Assembly: GCA_944990035.1 (NCBI GenBank)
Contig: CALYLX010000156.1
Span: 62,001-126,000, forward strand
Direction: 5' to 3'
Source: Clitopilus passeckerianus
Taxonomy: Eukaryota; Basidiomycota; Agaricomycetes; Agaricales; Entolomataceae
DNA length: 64,000 bases
Under the pieces are notes generated by a model. The model had not been told where the DNA came from. It worked only from the letters and a program-made list of their open reading frames with translations, and ran no database searches. The stretch's first letter is position 1, and each line of letters begins with the position of its first letter. The translations under genes were made by a program, and so were the position numbers. Positions 12,300-23,065 of this stretch are shown in pieces.

Positions 12300-13497
12300 A
12301 GATTACGAATGCCAGACGATGCCCTGAGCAGTGGGTTAGAGCACAGCAAGATACCCTGATTGAACATATGGGAGGGAAAAGGGGATAGGAGAGGTGGGAA
12401 ATCATCGAGCAGAGCGTAGGCACACGTTCGTTGGGCGATGGGATCCCCTGCGATCGCTCCTCCTCGGTGCGGTATGGCGTGTTTTGGATTGGCCGGAAGG
12501 TTAGGTGGGGCTCATGTTCTGTAAATCATCATCAGTAAGGAGGTCATTGAGTAGAGGAAATCGAACTTACGTAGGTGCAGCTTTCGACGCATCTCCCAGA
12601 GCAAGCCTTGGCATAAACAACACCGTTGAATTGCTCCAAGTAACGTCCTAGCCTAACGAGGCTGATGAGTATCCACCACCGAGCAAGACTTTGTTCCGGA
12701 TAAGCTCTCGGGAGCCAGCGACATCGCATGCCAGTAGACAGGTTTGGAAGAGATGGCACCTGGAAAGGCGGTCTTGGTCGTAAGCTGGAGGAAGGCATAC
12801 GTTGCGATATCGAGGAGCTGCATCAGCCACAGATCTCCGAGTACAGCAGGACCGACAGGAGAATCGGGTGCCCCGGTGCTTGTCAACTATGCTGGGTACC
12901 TCTCTGGACCGCAAGATTCTAGGATTGGGTGTCGTGGCCATGGGTTTAGACGAGAGAACGCAGAGCGCTTCGAGGGAGGGAAGGGGAGCAGTAAGAGGTG
13001 GCGCTGCTGCTGGTGGAGAAGGAGCATCTGCGATGGTACTGTGTGTCGATTTGAACTTGCAGAGGGCAAGAACGTCGCTGCATGCCGCCAGATGTAAGGT
13101 CTTGATTGGGTAGGTTGGGTACGGTCTAGCGGATCGTTGAGTGAGAAATACGTTAACTGTGGGGGAGGGAGCTCACCAGCACCAGCAGCATCGTATGGAT
13201 CTTGTTGTGGTTGGCCCTAAGCCGACCTGACACACTTCCAGAACCCGCATGAGGAGGATTCGGTATTGTTCCTCTTTGGAGAACGAAACTTGATTCACAG
13301 CTGATATTCATTCTGTCCAGCTGGTCGCCGAGAGTTCCAGGGGTCTCCCGTAAAGGAAGCAGCGCGGTTAACGACAAGAAACCTGCAAGACGGGTCTCAT
13401 GCCGTCCGGATCCGTGCAGGAGTGCGTTGTTGACGGCGACCGGGTCACGGGTGGCGGCAATGACGGACGTGGTTTGAACGCGAGGTTCCCACGACAT
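12300..13497 (-). pseudogene. Unclassified minus-strand unit B, partner of unit A
   Basis: Aligns with 8340-9324. Pieces include MSWEPRVQTTSVIAATRDP at the 5' end, then SFVLQRGTIPNPPHAGSGS, which matches a frame of unit A. A coding-like exon reads LAACSDVLALCKFK and on to MATTPNPRILRSRE at about 13085-12900, and another contains PDSPVGPAVLGDLWLMQLLD. One base-level difference in the GACCAGCT region shifts the frame relative to unit A. At least one of the two units is therefore broken there. No domain was recognised. Confidence 0.35.
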
Positions 13498-14984
13498 TGA
13501 TGATGGCTACTCGCCAATGAAGGGGGTATATTCCAATCGTGACAATATATGGAGGCGCATTCCAGAAAAATCTCCGGACCCAACTGATGGAGCTCATAAT
13601 TCGCGCCTTTTGACATCATATCATATCATGCTTCAAGAATCCTCAGTCAAAGCACTAACCTTTCCCATGGGGCCATCGCTCGATGCCGAACCTCGGAATC
13701 TGACACTGATCCCAAGCTATTCATACGGTGCAAATTTGACCAGACAAACACAGAACTATCACCTCTCCCGTTGACTTGGTAAGGTGACAGGATGATTCCA
13801 AAACGAATAAAAAACTCAGTGATGACCCTGAACGTGAACAGGAGGCCATTTCTCGGACGTTAGGCTCACTGCAGGATGGATCACCCTTTGTTGAGCCTGA
13901 CGCACTCTATACTCAGTTCTCAAATCTGTGAAAGCATCCTCGCTACCTATCGTTCAGGAGTGCTTCCAAAGCATGGTGGGGCATATTAACAGTCGGACTG
14001 GCGGCGAGATCCATCCAATTTCACCTTCTTGGTTTATTCCTTTATAGTTCATTGAAAACCTGTGCGATAGCAGGATGTCTGTGAGGGTTTTTTTAAATCA
14101 GGTTACCATATGCATCTCCTTTATGACTTCAAGTTACCACATCGAGTCGCCAAAGAGTCGGTAGAGGAACGGCCGAGTGTTGAATATCAATGTTCTGATT
14201 GCATTGAAGGTAGGCGGCAGTTTGGAGATCGATGACCGGCAGCCGAGATACATCTTGAACGAGTCAGAACGTGCCACAATTGCATTTAGAGAGGGTCGCA
14301 ATGCATTCCAACCGAAATAACGGCTCAAGCTAGCCACCGTTTCGCCATCTCACCACCGACTGCCGGGATAACGAAAGAGTCTCAAATTGGGCAAGTAGGC
14401 CGGAAGGTCATCGGTCAAAGGAATACCAAGAGCCGCACCGCGCGGTGGATTTGTCCACTACTTGGGAAATCACGGATTGAGGGAGATTTAGCGTATTAAA
14501 TAAAGGATAATTTACGTATGCGCTGAGAAACGCAGTTCGGACATGAACGAGGCATCGGCATGTGGGGAGGAAACGAAAGAACTGTGTGTTGACTAGGGTC
14601 AACATTGTACTGCTCAAAATAATCCACAGAAACACCGGCTTCTGAATGAGTAAGTGTGTATTTGCTTTGCTGGAGGCTGCGTGAGAAAGAATTTGAAAGG
14701 TCCGTGATAAGACAGAGATTTCTTTTTGTCATCCGGCTATGCGCTCGCGGCGATACGATTGATTGCATAGAGCCGGAATCTTCATAAAGCGGAATCAAAA
14801 CCACCACGGTTAAAAGTTGAAACGACGAGGCCCCAAAACCCACTCCCCTTCGGATAGCGGAAATAACGAATTGTGTTAAAGGAAGTGATCGACAGAAAGG
14901 GCAGGATCCATTATCAGGTGTATTAGCTATACAAATCTCTCTAGACTTAAATTGAGAAGAGGAATTGCCCACTTCCACAAGCTG

Positions 14985-15160
14985 AATTAGCTCACTTCAA
15001 AGTGATTTTTGTCACAACGCACCGCGGTCAATTGCTCGTGGCTAAACCTCGTCTGAAACCTTTCCCAACGTAGGCTACACAAATGCATATGGCGGGCATA
15101 TCTCCGCCATTACTTGATCCATTCTAGCCTGTAATGGCATGTCCCTGCCTGCTTTCGGAG
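14985..15160 (+). repeat. Upstream homology segment, partner of 6018-6190
   Basis: By-eye alignment to 6018-6190 in the same orientation relative to the DUF6533 genes. It lies about 830 bases before the start of copy 3, whereas its partner lies about 380 bases before copy 1. Extra DNA has therefore been inserted in the copy-3 upstream region or lost from the copy-1 region. Confidence 0.55.
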
Positions 15161-15359
15161 AGTCGGAGTGCAGAATCATCAACGCAAACTGACGTATTCG
15201 AGTCAAGTCGATTACCACAGGGTGATCGATGATCCTCTTAGGAAATCACATTTCGCCTCGTCCTCCTATGAGATCGACGAAGGTTCAATCATAGCTTTAT
15301 ACATTCGAGGGAACTTTCGATTTTCAGTGAAAGAATGCCCGAATGACTCGTACCACTGT

Positions 15360-15600
15360 CAGATGTCCTCCGCGGATGAGCCATTCTCTTCTCTCGCGGG
15401 GGATGAATATATTGGCTTGGCGTTGGACGTTGATCGCCAGGGGAAATCACAATTTTCCATGGAACGAGTTGTGTTGCATCAGACATCATCCGTAGACAGG
15501 GCATGAACCTCCGAACTAATGGCGTATAGGTCCCAAACTCCATACCCCCCAAGGAAAGAAAACCCTTGGAGTAACCCAGAACGACGATACCTGCGCCGAA
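15360..15600 (+). repeat. Upstream homology segment, partner of 18590-18750
   Basis: Shares with 18590-18750 a TCGGATGAG or GCGGATGAG block, a TCTCCCGCGAG or TCTCTCGCGGG block, then CCTCCGAACTAATGGCG or CCTCCGAACCATTGGCG followed by a CATAG or TATAG string. Both precede array copies (3 and 4), so the repeat is part of the duplication that produced them. Confidence 0.55.
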
Positions 15601-15837
15601 ACCTCTGTCATAATAGTTGCACCACACAGGTCCTACCAAGGCATATGATTCATTCCGTACTTCGCGTAGCCACTGAAGCTGCTCACTCCGTCTCGATCAC
15701 TCAATGACGATGTAAACGGTTAGTCATTTGACTCTGGATAGCCCACACGTTTGAACTGGCTTCCGCTAGCCACCCTTGTTGGTCAAAGAATATGGATGTC
15801 AGAGCACACTGCTCGAGCGGAGTACGGTAGTGCTCAG

Positions 15838-15845
15838 CTATAAAG
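15838..15845 (+). promoter_or_regulatory. TATA box of DUF6533 copy 3
   Basis: CTATAAAG lies 149 bases before the copy-3 ATG. It is followed by a GGGCACCCAAAAC block that matches the copy-4 promoter (GCGCCCAAAAC). The conserved distance and context in two copies support a real core promoter. Confidence 0.6.
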
Positions 15846-15986
15846 CAGGGGGAGGGCACCCAAAACAGCAAGGGCAGAAGGCTTGATAATTGACTCCTCT
15901 CTTTCGCTCTCCCTTCACCTCTTCTCCTTTGAACCAAGGCATCGAGACCGAGCCAGCATAGGCAGCCAAACTAATCAAGACTTTCC

Positions 15987-17623
15987 ATGGGGAGCACGAG
16001 GTTTATCAGCTCCGCACACTGGACTCAGATAAACACGGTACGTAGCGTTTATATCTTCCGTGGTTTATGCATAAAATAACATGTTCTAGTACCTGATTGG
16101 TAATCATGTACTCGGTATCTATGGAGTGATGTTGACGCTTTAACAGTGTCAAGCCTTACCCTCTTGGTGAGTCCATCACGCCCCTGAGCTATCCTATTTT
16201 CCGCTTAACAAGCCATAAGGTACATGATTATTTCCAAACGTTAGAACTGGAGGTAGATAACACCTTTTTGCATCTCTGTACCAAGATTCCCGACGGTCTT
16301 CAGGTCGCATTCATATGGAAAGCAAAATGGGACCTTGGCAAGATTTTATATCTCGCCACCAGGTATTCACCGTTCGTGGACATAGCTTTTACCATCTACT
16401 GTAAGTGATTCATATTCTTCTTAACGATCAATCGCTAAAAATCCAATCTCAGATATCTCCGGTCCGAATATTTCCCTTCATGTATGTACCAATTGCCATG
16501 TTCGTCAGTCGGAATCTATGCTTATATCTCACAGGGATGCCACAAGATATTCTCTTTCACAAATTGTGTGTGCCCTTATCAATGCATGATTGCCTTAATT
16601 AACGGACTTCCGGATGTTATATTAGTTGTTAGCGTTGTTGCCATCCTGCTAGCAGAGGGTCTGTCGACCGTATAACGTCCCATCTCATGACAGTAACTCT
16701 AACTGCACTCTGGCAGCGATTCTTGTCATGAGAACGTTTGCACTTTCAGGCAATAATCGACGGCTCCTTGTGTTTCTTCTGGTGCTTTACACGGTATGCT
16801 GCTGCTCTTTACGCCCTTAATATCCGACTGATCCAATCACAGGGTGTAATGGTGATGGGTTTTGTTACCACCACGATAACGTTACGCTCACTAAGATGTA
16901 AATTATATTCCGAAGCTATCGATGATAATATTAGCTCATTTACTCGCACTTGACAGATCGTAAATCGCCTATACCTTCCATAAGGTCATGCTTCCCAGTG
17001 ATTGGCATATCGATCAGTTACGTTGGCTTTGGTATAATTCTTGCATTCGAAACCCGTCAGCCATTCTACCATTTTTATCTTCGTTGCGGCAGTCGTTGAC
17101 TTGGGCTGGGTTATTCTAGTGATCATGGTGATCACGCTAGTCATTGGAATCCGTAGGTTCAGGCATACGCACAGCCGACTAGTGGTGTCACTATATTCAG
17201 ATGGAATTCTCTTCTTCATTTACATTTTTCGTGAGTACCCGTGTAGTATCTCTTCCGGACATACTGTGTTACTGATTTCGTCTAGTTATCTCCCTCGCCA
17301 ATATCATCATACAGCTTGCCGGGCCAGTACGCTCCGTTTTCTCTTCGCTTATGCTCAATCTCATTAGTATCACATAGGCAGAATTGATCATATCTCTTTA
17401 CAAGTTATTATCTCCCCCGTTGAATATCTTGACTGAGGCTCATGTCACACCCTCCAGGCTTCAAGTCGCGGTGCACTCCCTGGTATCCTGCCGAGTAATT
17501 CTCCACGTCCGGAGAAATGCTTCCACAGGTTATTCTGAAGGGAGATACGAGCCTGATAACGTCTCTGCCATACGGTTCCAACAACGTGCAACAAGGATGT
17601 CGGCGCCATTGAGTACCGCTTAA
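15987..17623 (+). CDS. DUF6533 multi-pass membrane protein, array copy 3
   Basis: Exon 1 (MGSTRFISSAHWTQINT) starts at 15987, and exon 2 opens YLIGNHVLGIYG at 16090. Further exons give VHDYFQTLELE, VAFIWKAKWDLGKILYLATR, AILVMRTFALSGNNRRL, GVMVMGFVTTTITLRSLRC, VIMVITLVIGIRRFRHTHSR and a last exon ending NASTGYSEGRYEPDNVSA with its stop at 17621-17623. An in-frame TAA at 16141-16143 lies just past exon 2, so the exon must end before it, for example at the GT after YG. Otherwise the gene is open. The DUF6533 family has no known activity. Confidence 0.72.
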
Positions 17624-17832
17624 CCCTGCCGTTCGCCAGACCTAACCCAATCCGCAAAACCTATTTTACTTTGTATGACCTAGTACAGATACTTCAGACT
17701 CAGAAGCGAAGGCAGATCCAAGAGGGAGTCGAAAGTCGATATATTCATATAATAGATCGCTGTACAATGATATACTACGTCGTAATAATCACTATCCCGT
17801 TCATGTGCGTGTGCGTGAGCATCGGTGGGATC

Positions 17833-18290
17833 CTAGGTAGAGGGAATGTCCGTGGTTGCCTCAGTGATCTCACTAAGAATCTTGTTCCATATCTTGTCTA
17901 CGAGGCGGCTGATGGCGGGCTGGATGGTCTTCGTAGCAGTTGCCCCATGGCCTCCGAAAACTCCACATCCTTCTTCTTGCTCAAGTCTTCCCAAAGGGTG
18001 TCCCTTCTGGTTGTCCAGGCATCGAGTGCACCCTCCGACTGGCAGTACCATCAGACAAATTATCAGGAATGACTCAGAATTTACTTACAGAAAAGGTGCC
18101 CAATGCATACATACTTTCACATGCGAGGACCTAAGAGGTGGCGGCGCCGACTCCTGAAGCTCGTAATCGAGTATTCAGCTGCAGTCTTGTTTGAACGATT
18201 CAGAGGCTGGGTCATCGATGTTGACAGTTGATGTTAAGGCGGCAGTAGCTGGGTCGGAGGGTAAGTGATTGCTCTTATTTCGAAGCGGAG
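17833..18290 (-). pseudogene. Degraded minus-strand gene fragment, family unknown
   Basis: Minus-strand pieces look coding: NIDDPASESFKQDCS near 18205, then after an in-frame TGA DYELQESAPPPLRSSHVK, then a GTAAGT...CCAG intron near 18090-18040, then LDAWTTRRDTLWEDLSKKKD and EFSEAMGQLL. Sense continues only after a frame change, with KTIQPAISRLVDKIWNKIL ending at 17833. The in-frame stop and frame change suggest a relic. It sits between array copies 3 and 4 and has no counterpart in the first two blocks. I could not assign a family. Confidence 0.35.
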
Positions 18291-18589
18291 ACAGGCTGCT
18301 GAGAATAAGGAGGGTGGAAGGTAGTTGGGCCCTAGCTGGTGGCGGCAAGAACGACGCTTGAAGTTGGAGCTATGCAGCGGCGCAGCAGCGCTGATGATTG
18401 GGTCATGCTGACTTTCCCACGGGATGATGCATGATGAGCAGATGATCTATTTCTCTTTGGAAAATCCAATTTCTCGCCCGTTCTTCCAAAGAACTCGCGA
18501 ACTCGTCGGATGCCTGGTCGATCATAATTGCCTTGCGCTGAATACCAATCCTCGAGGTCAATTTCGACAAAACGCCCGAATGACGTGGT

Positions 18590-18750
18590 TTACACCAAGC
18601 TTCTCCTTCGGATGAGTCAATCGTCTCTCCCGCGAGACATGAATGCCTCCGAACCATTGGCGCATAGTTCGCGAGCTGGAATCATCCCAAAGATAGAAAT
18701 CCCGCTGAATTTCTAGAAGGATTATAGTTGCAGCGAATTTCTCCATATTG
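18590..18750 (+). repeat. Upstream homology segment, partner of 15360-15600
   Basis: Same elements in the same order as 15360-15600, ending in a related GGATTATAGTTGCAGCG string (compare CATAATAGTTGCACCAC near 15609). It precedes the copy-4 promoter, so the duplicated unit included several hundred bases of upstream DNA. Confidence 0.5.
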
Positions 18751-18960
18751 AACAACCCGCGAGGTTAGTTGCACCGCTGTATTTTGACTGGCCACTCGAG
18801 TTGGTTCCTCCCCCCTATATACGCAACACACTCGAATTGGCTATGAAGCTGTGCTTACTTGGCTCTCGATGCGTTCGGACTGGCTCCGCTGGCCACCCTC
18901 ATCGGGAGAAGGAAAGTCGAGTCAGGTCCCGCCGCCTGGATGGGGTACGAGAGCACTCGA

Positions 18961-18968
18961 CTATAAAG
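18961..18968 (+). promoter_or_regulatory. TATA box of DUF6533 copy 4
   Basis: CTATAAAG lies 148 bases before the copy-4 ATG, the same spacing as in copy 3. The downstream sequence through the leader is recognisably related to the other three copies. Confidence 0.6.
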
Positions 18969-19108
18969 GTCGGAGAGCGCCCAAAACTTCGAAAGGCCGA
19001 AGATTTGCACAGTGGCTCTGTTCTTTCTACCTTCCTTCACTTCGTCTTCTTGAAACAAGCGAACGGCGACCGACACGGCTGAGGCGAACGAACGAATCTC
19101 GACTTTCA

Positions 19109-20739
19109 ATGGAGACGTCTATCAGGTCGGCACGCCGGGTTCAGGCGAACACAGTGCGTGAAGTGTATATCTTCCGTGGTTCACCCAATGACTAACGCGT
19201 TCCAGTACTTGGCTGGTAATTGTTTACTAAGTATTTATGGAGCGGTATTGACGCTTTGTCAGTGGCAGGCATTGCTCTCCTGGTGGGCACCTCCCCCATG
19301 ACTTCCTATGATCAACTAAACAAATAATCAGGCCTACGACTATTTCCAAACGTTAGAACTGGAGGTAGATATCACTCTTTTCATCGATTTCCCCAAGACT
19401 CTCAGTGGTTCTCAGGTCGCATTTATCTGGAAAGCAAAATGGGACGTCGGCAAGGTTTTATATCTCCTCACCGGGTATATACCGTTCGTATATTTATCAT
19501 TCACCGTCTATTGTAAGTGGTTGACATGCTTCATGATGGTTACTCCTTAAAATGCAATCCCAGATCTCTCATCCACAAATATTTCCCCTCATGTGTGCAC
19601 CGGTTCCCGTGTTCATCAGTCAGAATCAATGCTCAAAGCTCACAGGCATGCCAAAAGATTGTCTACTTCACAAACTGTGTGTGCCCGAATCCATGCAGAA
19701 GTGCCTTCATTAATAAACTTCGGACTGTCATATCAGCAAGTGGCGCTGTTATCGTCGCGGCAGCGGAAGGTATTTCAGCTATATAACCTCTTGTCTCACA
19801 GGCTTGACTCTGATCACATTCCGGCAGCGATTCTCGTTCTGCGAACGTTTGCACTTTCAGGAAATAATCGACTGCTCCTGGCATTTCTGCTAGTGCTTTA
19901 CACGGTACGTTGCCGTTCTTTACGCACTCAACATCCGACTCAGTTAATCCTAGGGGGCAACGGCCTCGGTTTTCGTTCTCATCGCAATAACGACATCCTC
20001 ACTAAGATGCAAGCCATATTCCTAACCTATCGAAGATAACATTGTATCGTTTAACCTGCACCTGGCAGACGGTGAATCGCCCGTACCTACCCTAAGGTCA
20101 TGCTTCCCAATCGGTGGCAAATCCCTCGGTTACATAGGCTTTGCTCTGATTCTTGCCTTTGAAACCGGTTAGTCACTGTACCATTTTGATCTTCCTTGAG
20201 CCAATCGCTTACTGCGCCTTGGTGATGCTAGTGATCATGGTGATCACGCTAGTCATAGGAATTCGTAGGTTCAGACATACCCACAGTCAACTAGTGGTGT
20301 CGCTATATTCAGATGGCATTCTCTTCTTCATCTTCATCTTCCGTGAGTAGCCGTAGCCGGGTAGTGTCTTTGGTGAGTATACTATCTCACTGACACCGTA
20401 TAGTTGTGTCTCTCCTCAATATCATCATACAGCTTGCCGGCCCCGTACGCTGCCACATCTTTCCCCTTATTCATGATCTCACGAGTTTCACACAGGTGGA
20501 ATTGGTTGAATCTCTAATCGCGTGAGCAACTCTCCCCTTGAACATCTTCACTAAGCCTCATGTCACACTCAAGCCTTCAAGTCGTGATGCACTCCCTGTT
20601 ATCCTGCCGAATTCTTCTCCACCTCCGGAGAGATGCCTCCCCAGGTCGTTACGAGGCGAGATACGAGCTTGACACCGTCTCTGCCGTACGGTCTCAAACT
20701 CCCGTAACAAGGGTGCCTGCAACACAGAAGCACACTTAG
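19109..20739 (+). CDS. DUF6533 multi-pass membrane protein, array copy 4
   Basis: Exon 1 (METSIRSARRVQANT) starts at the ATG at 19109. Exon 2 opens YLAGNCLLSIYGA. Next come AYDYFQTLELE, an intron that starts GTAGATATCAC, and VAFIWKAKWDVGKVLYLL. Later exons give AILVLRTFALSGNNRLLLAF, SPVPTLRSCFPIGGKSLGY, IMVITLVIGIRRFRHTHSQ and LQVVMHSLLSCRILLHLRRD. The TAG is at 20737-20739. Like its three paralogues it is predicted to cross the membrane several times. The role is unknown. The copy appears intact. Confidence 0.76.
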
Positions 20740-21333
20740 AACTTGAAGGCCGCCAAGTCCTAAGGTAGCCAGTGTAGGAATCTCCGTGTGAATATCTCGC
20801 TAATATAGTCCAAGAGCCACCTTAATGCTGAATACATCTAGTCTCTTTGTATAATCATGAATGAAATAGTTGGACTTCGTAAGCAGACTACGATTATACT
20901 CTTAGAGGCGGCTTTCCCGAGTACGCTTCCCCAAAGTTCTCAAGAGTAGGAATAGTCGATAGGCATAAGGTGACCGCAGGAGGCAAGGCACTGACTGAAT
21001 TGTGACAGATGTACATCAATTCGTCATCATGATGAGCTCAGCCATTTCCGTCTTTGCGTCACACCACCACGATCGCACAAGCAATGGCCTCAGGTCCGAT
21101 ATCCGTCTATCCGCTCTTCCATGACCCTCTCTTGGAATGAACACTGAGCACTTACATTCCACTTACTTGATCCTGGTAGCCATCTTCATGGAGTCAACGA
21201 CGGTTCTTGCCAGAGTGACCTTGGCATCCGACGAGAATGGTTTAAAATGCGACCTAATTGGCTTCTGGAAAGCATCATCCAACCCAGCTCTTCACAGTTT
21301 TAAGGAACTTTCCGCTACATCAGCATCTCTACT
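20740..21333. other. Intergenic, GST1 upstream region
   Basis: No gene is recognisable. A TTTAAAAT string at 21241-21248, about 90 bases before the GST1 start, is the only core-promoter-like element. The other GST copies carry TATA-like boxes at a similar distance. Confidence 0.45.
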
Positions 21334-22201
21334 ATGGTTCTCAAGCTCTACGGTACTGATTTCGCAACTTGCACTCGCCGAGTGGGCACCGTGCTCTACC
21401 AGAAGAAGATCCCTTTCCAGTTTGTCACAGTGGACATTATGAAAGGCGATCAGAAATCCAAAGAACACCTCTTGAGGCAACCTTTCGGTCGTATTCCATG
21501 CCTGGTACGTTACTGCACTTTCTCCCCTCTACTATTAGCTAATTCTCGTGGTAGGAGGATGACGGCTTCATGTTATTCGAGAGCCGCGCCATCATGAGAT
21601 ACCTCGACATGAAATACGCAGACAAAGGTCCAAAACTAATTCCAACGGACTTGAAGAAGAACGCACTCTTCGAGCAAGCCGCTTCTATCGAATTGAATCA
21701 TTTCGATCCCTACGCCTCTAAGGCTGCTGCTGCAGTCGTCTATAAACGGTGCGCCTATTCCTCAGTAACTTTGATTGATCAAATCAGCTAATAGCGTTTA
21801 CCAGCTTCCGGGGTGAGGATCCCGACTGGGAAGTATACAAGGAGAACGTCGAGAAGCTCGACAAAGAAATGGATGGTTATGAAGCTCTGTTGTCGAAGCA
21901 ACGATATATCGGTGGTGATGTACGTCTCGCTCATTATCCTCTCTGCGTCTCTCTAATCAAATTATTGTAGGAGGTTACCCTCGCCGATTTATATCACCTT
22001 CCTTACGGTAGCTTATTGACGCTCGCTGGGTCCAACTTGCTCCAAGATGAAGAAAAGCGTCCGAACGTTGCTAGGTAAGGCCCCCATACATCTCATTAGC
22101 CGTAGTGGCTGATCTAGTTCCCCTCCAGGTGGTGGAAGGAAATCACCGAGCTCGAGGGCTGGTTGGCGGTGAAAGATGGGGTGAAGGAATTGGCCGCTTG
22201 A
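21334..22201 (+). CDS. Phi-type glutathione S-transferase 1 (catalytic Ser absent)
   Basis: Five exons: 21334-21504, 21555-21748, 21805-21919, 21971-22074 and 22129-22201, giving 218 residues, a normal length for the family. The N-terminal thioredoxin-like domain shows MVLKLYGTDFATCTRRV, a KIPFQFVTVD strand, PFGRIPCL (cis-Pro region) and DGFMLFESRAIMRYL (the E-S pair that holds glutathione). The C-terminal helical domain has TLADLYHLPYG and RPNVARWWKEI. In phi GSTs the residue before the Thr of the ST-C/N motif is the catalytic serine. Here it is Ala11 (FATC). The enzyme may use another residue or may have changed role. Glutathione transferases conjugate or reduce electrophiles in the cytosol. 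Confidence 0.9.
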
Positions 22202-22403
22202 TCAATTAGCCGTCGTCGCACCTGTTAATCGATGTTCAACCTCCTTGCTCACAGCAATAACTAGCGAAATAACATTCATGAATATATCCAGCTACGTCCC
22301 AGCCTTAAGAGTCGCACTCAATATGCAAGCCTGAATGGTAGGAGACGTGTTCGAGGGAAAGGAGGCATTCATCATTGCCTACATCTAAAAATACATTCGA
22401 TTT

Positions 22404-23002
22404 CTAGTTACGGAAGACGTATCCAGCTATACCCTCAAACTGATAACCTCCACGCTGGGCCTGGTCGCGCTCGTCAGCCGAGGTGGTGTAGAAGTGGTCG
22501 ACACCTTGGGCGCTATAGAGGCGGTAGAGGGGAACGCCGCCGCAGTTACGGTTGGGGAAGATATAATAAGTGGCCTCGAGCTTGTAACCATTCTTTTCAG
22601 CCTGGCTACGCTCGGAGGAGCTAGAGGTGTAGAAGTGGTCGGTGCCGGTGGCGCTGTAGAGGCGGTAGAAAGGAACGGTGCCGCGGTCACGGTTGCTGAA
22701 GAGGTAGCCGGCGGTACCCTCGCGAGCGTAACCGAGAGGAACGGCGTTGGCGACCTCCTGAGAGTTGGTGGTGTAGAAATGGTCGACTGCTTGAGCGTTG
22801 TAGGAGCGATAGAAAGGGCTGGCGTTCCTACGGTTGCCGCAGTTGTTGTTGCCGGACTGTTTGGTAGGAGTTAGACATTGGTCGGCTGAGAAAGGAGAAA
22901 GAACAGTACCTGACGAGCCTCAAGACTAGCGTCGTCGGCGGGTAAGGCTGAGGCTGCAGCAAGTGCAAAGAGAGGGGCAACAGCGAAGAGAGCGAATTTC
23001 AT
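22404..23002 (-). CDS. Secreted DUF5648 three-repeat protein 1
   Basis: Two exons (23002-22910 and 22856-22404) give 181 residues. The N-terminus MKFALFAVAPLFALAAASAL is a clear signal peptide, followed by a short EARQ propeptide-like end. The mature part holds three copies of a unit of about 45 residues. Each unit has FYR.Y, VDHFYTT or TDHFYTS, then an E-x-x-x-A-x-x-x-GY block and a GYVF or YYIF strand. This is the DUF5648 pattern, seen in secreted fungal and bacterial proteins; the function is not established, and a lectin-like or wall-binding role is only a guess. A paralogue lies at 52350-52944. The gene is convergent with GST1. Confidence 0.85.
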
Positions 23003-23057
23003 GTTTACAAGGTGGTCGATAGAAAACCGTGAAACGGGGCTGTATCATCAGTGCCAT

Positions 23058-23065
23058 CCTTTATA
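23058..23065 (-). promoter_or_regulatory. TATA box of DUF5648 protein 1
   Basis: TATAAAGG on the minus strand, 56 bases before the ATG at 23002. Position and sequence fit a core promoter of a highly expressed secreted-protein gene. Confidence 0.5.

Larger units (their letters stand above)
13500..15836. other. Gene-poor stretch between array copies 2 and 3
   Basis: Only short frames without motifs are present. The longest (14496-14978, minus) has no recognisable domain and no splice-supported extension. The right half, from 14985, is homologous to upstream DNA of other array copies and is best read as duplicated promoter-side sequence. Confidence 0.45.

Noticed and set aside
14496..14978. 160-codon open frame on the minus strand
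   Set aside because: No motif, no splice support, no neighbour logic. It lies in DNA that is partly duplicated promoter-side sequence.
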